The position numbers and the translations under genes are program-made. A DNA stretch of 11,643 nucleotides from Clostridia bacterium (GTDB lineage: Bacteria > Bacillota > Clostridia > Oscillospirales > CAG-272), in contig JAFQPC010000209.1 of NCBI GenBank assembly GCA_017411935.1, forward strand, positions 1 to 11,643, given 5' to 3'. Positions 1 to 5,110 of the stretch are shown piece after piece. How positions within the stretch are numbered: position 1 is the stretch's first letter; each line of letters begins with the position of its first letter. The notes under the pieces are model-generated. The model worked only from the letters and a program-made list of their open reading frames with translations. It was not told where the DNA came from and searched no databases.

Positions 1-2
1 GT

Positions 3-110
3 CTTAAGGGATTGCTCGACTGGATGGATTGGTATTTTGCCGAGACCTCTCTTGATCTTACCATTGCCGATTTTGGCTTTACTGCTTACACAGCGAGCGA
101 ATCGAATTGA
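3..110 (+). CDS. 3' end of an unidentified protein (partial)
   Basis: An open frame runs in from the window edge and ends at TGA 108-110, giving 35 residues with a plausible protein composition (it contains LLDWMDWYFAE and ends TAYTASESN). The stop lies 18 bases before the creatininase-like gene, whose GGAGG site sits in the gap, so the two are probably in one operon. I do not recognise the family from this short tail. The other forward frames carry early stops or continue into the next gene's leader, which makes this the best coding frame, but the call rests on position and composition only. Confidence 0.6.
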   Translation, partial: LKGLLDWMDWYFAETSLDLTIADFGFTAYTASESN

Positions 111-128
111 AATTTGGAGGAATGAAAC

Positions 129-848
129 ATGAAACTTGAAAACTGTTATCCCGACTATCTGGAAGATGCAAAGAAGCGGAACGTTCCGCTCTTCCTTCCT
201 GTCGGTACGATTGAATATCACAGTATGCATTTGCCGCTTGGCACCGATACGCAGGTGGCATATCATATTTGCGAACGCATTGAAGAGAAAAAGGAGATCA
301 TTATTGCTCCGCCCGTGTGGTACGGTTGCGCGAGCTATGCGGTACGCGGTCCCGAGGGAAACAGCGTCGATATGGACGGCAAGGTTCTCAACGACACGAT
401 GTACAATATCTATATGTCGCTGATCAAATCGGGCTTTCGACAGATCTATACCGTGCTCTTCCACCAAACCGAAGAGCCCAATCCCACCGAGACGGCTTGC
501 CTTGACGCTTCTCGCCGCGTGATTTTCAAATATTTAGAGGAGACCCGCGGAATCGGTTGGTGGGGAAGCCGTAAGATGAAGGATTTTTACGAAACGATGG
601 ACAGCGAGGACAATCCTTGGAACTGGATCCGCGTCATGCCCATTTATCCGCCCCGTTCTCTCGAAGAGGATCACGCGGGAGAATTTGAGACCTCATGGCT
701 CTGGGAGCTTCGCCCCGATCTCGTTCGTCCCGACAAGTTCGGTGTGACCGACGACTGGTTTGCCGAGAACTCGGTCAACGCATCTCGAGAAAAGGGAAAA
801 GAGGCGATCGACACGATCGTGTCTTATTGGCTCGATCGCTTAAAATAA
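129..848 (+). CDS. Creatininase-superfamily amidohydrolase
   Basis: This 239-aa protein matches the creatininase family (PF02633), metal-dependent amidohydrolases of about 240-260 aa; members include creatininase and mycofactocin MftE. The N-terminal family signature is clear at residues 23-40, LPVGTIEYHSMHLPLGTD, with candidate metal ligands E29, H31 and D40. The late motif DHAGEFETS (181-189) is also typical, with E187. The central motif, normally NGHGGN or NGHYEN, is changed here to LFHQTEEPN (110-118), so H112 and E115 or E116 may be the ligands. The protein is tryptophan-rich around residues 143-166. The start is set by GGAGG at 116-120, eight bases before the ATG. It follows the partial upstream gene by 18 bases and ends just before a strong terminator. 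Substrate is unknown. There is no radical SAM/MftC context of the mycofactocin type immediately beside it, so creatininase or MftE activity should not be assumed. Confidence 0.85.
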   Translation: MKLENCYPDYLEDAKKRNVPLFLPVGTIEYHSMHLPLGTDTQVAYHICERIEEKKEIIIAPPVWYGCASYAVRGPEGNSVDMDGKVLNDTMYNIYMSLIKSGFRQIYTVLFHQTEEPNPTETACLDASRRVIFKYLEETRGIGWWGSRKMKDFYETMDSEDNPWNWIRVMPIYPPRSLEEDHAGEFETSWLWELRPDLVRPDKFGVTDDWFAENSVNASREKGKEAIDTIVSYWLDRLK

Positions 849-856
849 ATCATAAG

Positions 857-908
857 ATCAAGTCCGATCAAAGCTGTTTGGCTTTGATCGGACTTGATTT
901 TTCTTTTT
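857..908 (+). terminator. Rho-independent terminator after the creatininase-like gene
   Basis: A perfect 18-bp inverted repeat, arms 857-874 (ATCAAGTCCGATCAAAGC) and 881-898, encloses a 6-base TGTTTG loop and is followed by a T-rich tract TTTTCTTTTT at 899-908. It begins eight bases after the stop of the upstream gene. The stem is longer than most intrinsic terminators and runs directly into the next promoter. Confidence 0.93.
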
Positions 909-922
909 AGTTGTGTTATACT
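894..922 (+). promoter_or_regulatory. Promoter of the beta-helix lipoprotein gene
   Basis: TTGATT (894-899), a 17-base spacer and TATACT (917-922) form a good vegetative promoter. The -35 hexamer lies in the 3' arm and T-tract of the upstream terminator. Transcription would start near 929, giving a leader of about 25 bases that contains the GGAGGA site at 945-950. Confidence 0.7.
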
Positions 923-955
923 GTATTTGGAAAAATATTCGCTCGGAGGAATATG

Positions 956-2701
956 ATGAAAGCAAAGATAAAAAGAGCAGGGATTGTTTTACTGATTTTT
1001 TTGTTGATCGTTCTTTCCTCTTGCGGTCAAGGGGAGCAGGGAGAAGCAGGTCCCGAGGGGAAGATCGGTCCGCGAGGCGAGAATGGTGCGCAAGGAGAGA
1101 GAGGTCCCGCTGGGGAAGACGGCGCTGTCGTTGACAATATGACCTACATCAACGTCAAAAATTTCGGTGCGGTCGGCGACGGAAAGACCGATGATAAAGC
1201 CGCACTGCTCTCTGCATTTGAATATGCTTTGCAAAATCTTCCCGCAACGGTGTATTTCCCCGAGGGGGAATACGGTTTGTCCGAGGGAGGCTTGTACATC
1301 TCTTTGCCGCTCGGTGTGGGAGGATTGACAGTTTGCGGAGACGGCGGTGAGCTTTCGGTCCTCAAATATTTGCCCGAGTGGGAGCCCGCACATTCGTGGG
1401 TAGCACTTCGTTTGCAGCCGGAGACGACTCCTTCGGAATCATCGGAATATTTGCATGACATCACGATTCGCGACCTTGGTGTTTACGATACCGACCCGCT
1501 GGGACACGCATGGACTGAAGAAGAGAACGGCTCCAAAGAGGAAACGCACGGCTTTGATATTCAATATTGCCGCCGAGCTACCGTTCAAAATTGCAATATT
1601 ATCAACGTGGGCGACGAAGCCATTGATATGGTTTATTGCGTGGATTCCATGATTGTCGGAAATTACGTGTCGGGAAGTCCCGGGGCAGGAAGTGGCGGAG
1701 GTGCGATCTCGGTCGGAGACGGCTGCCGTGGTGTTCTTGTATCGCAAAATATTGTCAACGGAAGTGTTTTGGATGACGAAAAAGGTAATTTCGGAATTGC
1801 CATTGAGTCGTTAACCGACCCCGTGGTCGATGTGACTCTGACTTCCAATATGATTTCCAACGTAAATGGGTGGGGAATTAACGTGGGTACGGGACGCGGA
1901 AGCATTGAGGATATCGTGATTTCGGGAAACCATATTTCGTCGTGCCGTGACGGAGGTATTCGTCTGCGTGGAAGTTACCCCAAAACGAATATCTTGATTT
2001 CGGACGTATTGATTGAACACGTAGATACTGCGATTCTTATGGAAGGCAGTCAAACGACCTTTGTCAGCATCCGTGATTTTACGATTGATGATGCACTCAA
2101 AGGGATTTACGTGGGCGGTTCTCAAAACGTTTCGATTTCCGACGGAGTGATGACAAAGGTTGCCCAACAAGCCTACTGGGGTTCAGGCAATTATGCGAAA
2201 CTTGATAATCTTTTGATTGACAGCGTGGGATTTGAGGAAAACGTGACATCGGGGGCAATTCAACAATATCCCGATTCGGGCAGATGCGACGCTACCAACG
2301 TAACCGTTCTGAATTGCCAAAATCCCAAGGCATTTCAAAATATTTATTCGGTCATTAACTGTACCGTAGAGCAAAAGGAAGCTTCGGGAATTTATGCCAT
2401 TTCTAAGGCAACCGTTATTCGCGGAGGTCAGGTCAATGGCATTGTCAGTGTCAATTCGGGAGGCTTGATTGATGGCTTGACGGTACGGGCAGAAAGTGAC
2501 CTCGGGCTGAATCCGATTTATCTTTATAACGTTCAAAACGTTATTGTTACCAACTGTACCGTGTCCGACGGTTCTTCCCGTGCGGGAATCCGTGAAAACG
2601 GTACGGCGGATCACAATATGATTCTCAATAATTTTACGAAAAACGGAGTGCAGGTAGTGGGAGAACATACCGTAGTACAAAATAATATTGTGCCGCAGTA
2701 A
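956..2701 (+). CDS. Lipoprotein with collagen-like stalk and pectate-lyase-like beta-helix
   Basis: The predicted protein has 581 aa. Residues 1-23 are a lipoprotein signal peptide: basic start, hydrophobic core, lipobox LSSC with Cys23 as the lipidation site. Residues 26-58 are eleven uninterrupted Gly-X-Y triplets (GEQ GEA GPE GKI ...), a collagen-like stalk. From about residue 64 the sequence YINVKNFGAVGDGKTDD is the classic opening of the pectate lyase superfamily (PF12708) right-handed beta-helix, and the remainder to the C-terminus is beta-helix-like, rich in short hydrophobic strands with Asn-containing turns. It is probably anchored on the outer face of the membrane, with the helix held away from the surface by the stalk. 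The fold occurs in polysaccharide lyases, glycosidases, epimerases and tailspikes; catalytic residues cannot be assigned, so activity is unknown. GGAGG at 945-949 gives 6-base spacing to ATG 956; ATG 953 in the same frame is possible. An upstream TTG at 911 lies before the predicted transcription start. Confidence 0.85.
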   Translation: MKAKIKRAGIVLLIFLLIVLSSCGQGEQGEAGPEGKIGPRGENGAQGERGPAGEDGAVVDNMTYINVKNFGAVGDGKTDDKAALLSAFEYALQNLPATVYFPEGEYGLSEGGLYISLPLGVGGLTVCGDGGELSVLKYLPEWEPAHSWVALRLQPETTPSESSEYLHDITIRDLGVYDTDPLGHAWTEEENGSKEETHGFDIQYCRRATVQNCNIINVGDEAIDMVYCVDSMIVGNYVSGSPGAGSGGGAISVGDGCRGVLVSQNIVNGSVLDDEKGNFGIAIESLTDPVVDVTLTSNMISNVNGWGINVGTGRGSIEDIVISGNHISSCRDGGIRLRGSYPKTNILISDVLIEHVDTAILMEGSQTTFVSIRDFTIDDALKGIYVGGSQNVSISDGVMTKVAQQAYWGSGNYAKLDNLLIDSVGFEENVTSGAIQQYPDSGRCDATNVTVLNCQNPKAFQNIYSVINCTVEQKEASGIYAISKATVIRGGQVNGIVSVNSGGLIDGLTVRAESDLGLNPIYLYNVQNVIVTNCTVSDGSSRAGIRENGTADHNMILNNFTKNGVQVVGEHTVVQNNIVPQ

Positions 2702-2722
2702 GCCAATTTTTAAGGAGTTTTT

Positions 2723-3547
2723 ATGTATTCGCGTGTTTACGTAGAGATCACGAATATTTGTAATATGAATTGCTCGTTTTGTCACGGGCATTCACGTGCT
2801 CCCCGTCGAATGACGGCAGAGGAATTTTTGCACGTGCTCTCGGAGATCTCTCCTCATACCTCGTATCTCTATTATCATTTGATGGGCGAGCCCCTGACGC
2901 ACCCGAACCTTCCTCAATTTTTGCAAATGGCACACGAGCGTGGCTTTCGTTCGGTGATCACCACCAACGGAACGCTACTGAAAAAAAGAAGTGACGAGCT
3001 CCTTTCCGTTCCTCTCTATAAAATAAATCTTTCGGTGCATAGCTTTGAGGAGGGAACTGAAGAAACCTTTCTTCGCTATCTTTCCGAGCTTTCGGACTTT
3101 GCCGACAAAGCTTCGGCAGAGGGAACGATCGTGGTCTTCCGACTGTGGAACCGCGGCTTTGATGAGGGAAAAAATGAAAAGATCCTCTCGTTTTTGAAAG
3201 CTCGCTTTTTGGGCGAATGGGCAGAAAACACCCGTGGGATTCGCATTCACGACAAGCTTCATATTGAATGGGGCGAGCGATTTTCGTGGCCCGACCGAGA
3301 AGCGCTCGAGGGCGATAACGAGGTCTTTTGCTATGCACTTTCCGATCATTTCGGGATCCTTTCGGACGGAACCGTCGTTCCGTGTTGTCTGGATAGCGAC
3401 GGGGTACTTTCCCTGGGAAATATTTTTGAAGAGCCGCTGACAAAGATCTTAACTTCACGCCGTGCTGAAAAAATTCGCGAGGGCTTTTCGAGACGCTGTG
3501 CGGAAGAAGATCTGTGTCGCCGTTGCGGCTATGCCAGAAGATTTTGA
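2723..3547 (+). CDS. Radical SAM protein with SPASM/twitch-like C-terminus
   Basis: This 274-aa protein has the radical SAM cluster motif CNMNCSFC (CX3CX2C; Cys13, 17, 20) that binds the [4Fe-4S] cluster used to cleave AdoMet. Other barrel features are MGEP (54-57) and TTNGT (80-84). The C-terminal part has further cysteines at 203, 221, 222, 259, 265 and 268, including GTVVPCCLD and CX5CX2C near the end, with the spacer LGNIFEEPL typical of SPASM/twitch domains that hold auxiliary Fe-S clusters. Such enzymes often modify peptides or act as anaerobic sulfatase maturases, but no small precursor peptide gene is visible beside it, and the substrate is unknown. AAGGAG (2712-2717) precedes the ATG by five bases. 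The gene starts 21 bases after the beta-helix lipoprotein, so co-transcription is likely. No convincing terminator separates it from metF. Confidence 0.85.
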   Translation: MYSRVYVEITNICNMNCSFCHGHSRAPRRMTAEEFLHVLSEISPHTSYLYYHLMGEPLTHPNLPQFLQMAHERGFRSVITTNGTLLKKRSDELLSVPLYKINLSVHSFEEGTEETFLRYLSELSDFADKASAEGTIVVFRLWNRGFDEGKNEKILSFLKARFLGEWAENTRGIRIHDKLHIEWGERFSWPDREALEGDNEVFCYALSDHFGILSDGTVVPCCLDSDGVLSLGNIFEEPLTKILTSRRAEKIREGFSRRCAEEDLCRRCGYARRF

Positions 3548-3566
3548 AGTTTTTTTGAAAAAACAC

Positions 3567-3595
3567 TTGACAAGTAATCAAAAAAGTGATATCAT
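3567..3595 (+). promoter_or_regulatory. Promoter of the metF operon
   Basis: TTGACA (3567-3572), a 17-base spacer and TATCAT (3590-3595) form a near-consensus vegetative promoter. Transcription would begin near 3602, leaving a leader of only about 17 bases. That is too short for a SAM riboswitch or T-box, so control of this operon is expected at transcription initiation or from read-through of the upstream gene. Confidence 0.8.
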
Positions 3596-3605
3596 TTTGA
3601 TATCA
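3587..3605. promoter_or_regulatory. Candidate operator: two phased TGATATCA palindromes
   Basis: The perfect 8-bp palindrome TGATATCA occurs at 3587-3594 and again at 3598-3605, with an 11-base period, about one helical turn. The first overlaps the -10 hexamer and the second covers the predicted transcription start. The arrangement suits a dimeric repressor bound on one face of the DNA. No regulator gene is visible nearby and the site is inferred from symmetry only. Confidence 0.4.
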
Positions 3606-3618
3606 TATGGAGGCATTT

Positions 3619-4494
3619 ATGAAATTAACCGAGCTTTTGAAAAGAGACGAACTTTCCCTCTCGTTTGAGGTGTTCCCCCCCAAGACCGATACCGCGTTTG
3701 AGAGTGTTCGCTTTGCGACCGAGGAGATCGCAAAGCTTTCTCCCTCGTTTATGAGCGTGACCTATGGAGCAGGGGGCGGTACCAGTCGTTATACCTTGGA
3801 AATTGCAAAAAATATCAAGGCAAATTACGGTGTTCCGACGTTGGCACACTTGACTTGTGTTTCTTCCACCCGAGAGACGGTGTGCGAAAAAATTTCCGAG
3901 ATGCGTGCGGCGGGGATCGAAAATGTGATGGCGCTTCGCGGCGATCTGACGCCCGAGCTTGCGGCATCGGATCGCTCCGAATGGGCATACCGTCACGCGG
4001 TCGATCTCATTCGCCAGATCAAGGAAAGCGGTGCGGATTTTTGCATTGGCGGCGCGTGCTATCCCGAGATCCATCCCGAAAGTGAAAATCAGAAGGAAGA
4101 TATCCGATACTTAAAGGAAAAGGTCGATGCGGGCTGTGATTTTTTGACGACGCAGATGTTTTTTGACAACAATTTGCTCTATAATTTTCTGTATAAGATT
4201 CGTGAAGCAGGGATCACAGTACCGATCATTCCCGGTGTGATGCCGATCACCAATGGAAATCAGGTCGATCGTGCGATAAAGCTCTCTGGTTCATTTATGC
4301 CTCAACGCTTCAAGTCGCTCGTCGATAAATTCGGAGCAACTCCTGCCGCAATGAAGCAGGCGGGCATTGCTTACGCGACCGATCAGATCATCGATCTGTT
4401 TGCCAACGGCATTACCAACGTACACGTCTATTCGATGAACAAACCCGACGTAGCCGCCGCAATTATGCAGAATCTGTCGGATATTTTGGGATGA
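3619..4494 (+). CDS. metF: 5,10-methylenetetrahydrofolate reductase
   Basis: The 291-aa protein reduces 5,10-methylene-THF to 5-methyl-THF with an FAD cofactor, supplying the methyl donor for MetH encoded two genes downstream. It is a full-length single-domain bacterial MetF. Visible family motifs are SFEVFPPK (15-22, Glu17 matching the proton-relay Glu of E. coli MetF), YGAGGGTS (49-56), HLTC (77-80), ALRGDLTP (105-112, Asp109 near the flavin), GGACYPEIHP (144-153), TTQMFFD (177-183), PGVMPI (205-210) and NVHVYSMNKP (267-276). The start at 3619 is chosen because GGAGG (3609-3613) lies five bases upstream; an in-frame ATG at 3607 would place that site inside the gene and leave almost no leader. 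Its TGA overlaps the ATG of the next gene (ATGA), implying translational coupling. No metV gene is seen in the window. Confidence 0.96.
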   Translation: MKLTELLKRDELSLSFEVFPPKTDTAFESVRFATEEIAKLSPSFMSVTYGAGGGTSRYTLEIAKNIKANYGVPTLAHLTCVSSTRETVCEKISEMRAAGIENVMALRGDLTPELAASDRSEWAYRHAVDLIRQIKESGADFCIGGACYPEIHPESENQKEDIRYLKEKVDAGCDFLTTQMFFDNNLLYNFLYKIREAGITVPIIPGVMPITNGNQVDRAIKLSGSFMPQRFKSLVDKFGATPAAMKQAGIAYATDQIIDLFANGITNVHVYSMNKPDVAAAIMQNLSDILG

Positions 4495-5099
4495 GTATGG
4501 ATACGGTTTTGGTGCGAACGTATGACGCTCCACCCGTGCGGCGCGGGGAGATCTTGCGATACGCGGGAGTACGCGGTGAGGGAAGGGAGCTTGCGCCCTT
4601 GCTTTCGGAATGTCTCGAAGAAGTCGACAGCGTCTTGCATTATTCGGTTTGTTACGCAGAATTTCCCATTTACCGAACCGAGAGTATTTTGGATCTTGGA
4701 TTTGCTACGACAACATCACGGGATCTTCAAAAAAATCTCGCGGGCTGTTCGTCGGGGCTGGTATTTGCGGCAACGGTAGGTCTTGGAATTGATCGTCTGA
4801 TTGCTCGCTATGCGCGGATCTCGCCCACGAAAGCGCTTTTGTTTCAAGCGATTGGCGCAGAACGTATCGAGAGTCTTTGCGAGGTGTTTTGCCGAGAACT
4901 TTCCGAAGATCAGGGAGAATATTTGCTTCATCCTCGATTTAGCCCTGGATACGGCGATCTTCCCTTGGCATTCCAAAAAGATATTTTTGCACGTCTCGAT
5001 TGTCCGAAAAACATCGGACTTCACTTAAATCAATCGCTTCTCCTATCCCCTACAAAATCGGTGACGGCACTGGTCGGCAGGGAGAAGCGAGAATCGTAA
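4491..5099 (+). CDS. Stand-alone methionine synthase reactivation (AdoMet-binding) protein
   Basis: This 202-aa protein resembles the C-terminal activation domain of cobalamin-dependent methionine synthase (PF02965), which binds AdoMet and remethylates cob(II)alamin when the enzyme is oxidised. The motif RFSPGYGD (149-156) corresponds to the RxxxGY AdoMet-binding signature, and SPTKSVTALVG (186-196) is the usual ending of the domain. In E. coli the domain is fused to MetH; here it is a separate gene upstream of a MetH that lacks it. Separate activation proteins are known in Thermotoga and many Firmicutes. The ATG at 4491 overlaps the metF stop; an ATG at 4497, two codons later, is an alternative start. 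The gene ends 11 bases before metH. The first 120 residues are less conserved and specific catalytic residues cannot be assigned there. Confidence 0.88.
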   Translation: MSMDTVLVRTYDAPPVRRGEILRYAGVRGEGRELAPLLSECLEEVDSVLHYSVCYAEFPIYRTESILDLGFATTTSRDLQKNLAGCSSGLVFAATVGLGIDRLIARYARISPTKALLFQAIGAERIESLCEVFCRELSEDQGEYLLHPRFSPGYGDLPLAFQKDIFARLDCPKNIGLHLNQSLLLSPTKSVTALVGREKRES

Positions 5100-5110
5100 A
5101 GGAACGTTAT

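Noticed and set aside
911..955. TTG start giving 15 extra residues on the beta-helix lipoprotein
   Set aside because: It precedes the predicted transcription start and contains the -10 hexamer; the lipoprotein signal peptide begins correctly at 956.
1031..1129. DNA repeat array in the lipoprotein gene
   Set aside because: The periodicity is at the protein level (Gly-X-Y codons); the DNA units differ too much to be a tandem DNA repeat or CRISPR.
2183..2791. 202-aa open frame on the minus strand
   Set aside because: It lies antisense to the lipoprotein gene and the radical SAM start, and has low-complexity composition without recognisable motifs, as expected for a shadow frame.
3548..3575. 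Possible terminator after the radical SAM gene
   Set aside because: The T-run and A-run can pair only weakly with no GC stem, and the T-tract is not followed by a proper hairpin order; read-through into metF is plausible.
3607..3618. In-frame ATG four codons upstream of the chosen metF start
   Set aside because: The GGAGG ribosome binding site would be inside the coding sequence, and the predicted transcript starts only about five bases earlier.
5000..5110. Upstream in-frame start for metH
   Set aside because: It overlaps the activation protein gene by 100 bases, adds no MetH-like residues, and the ATG at 5111 has AAAGGA seven bases upstream.
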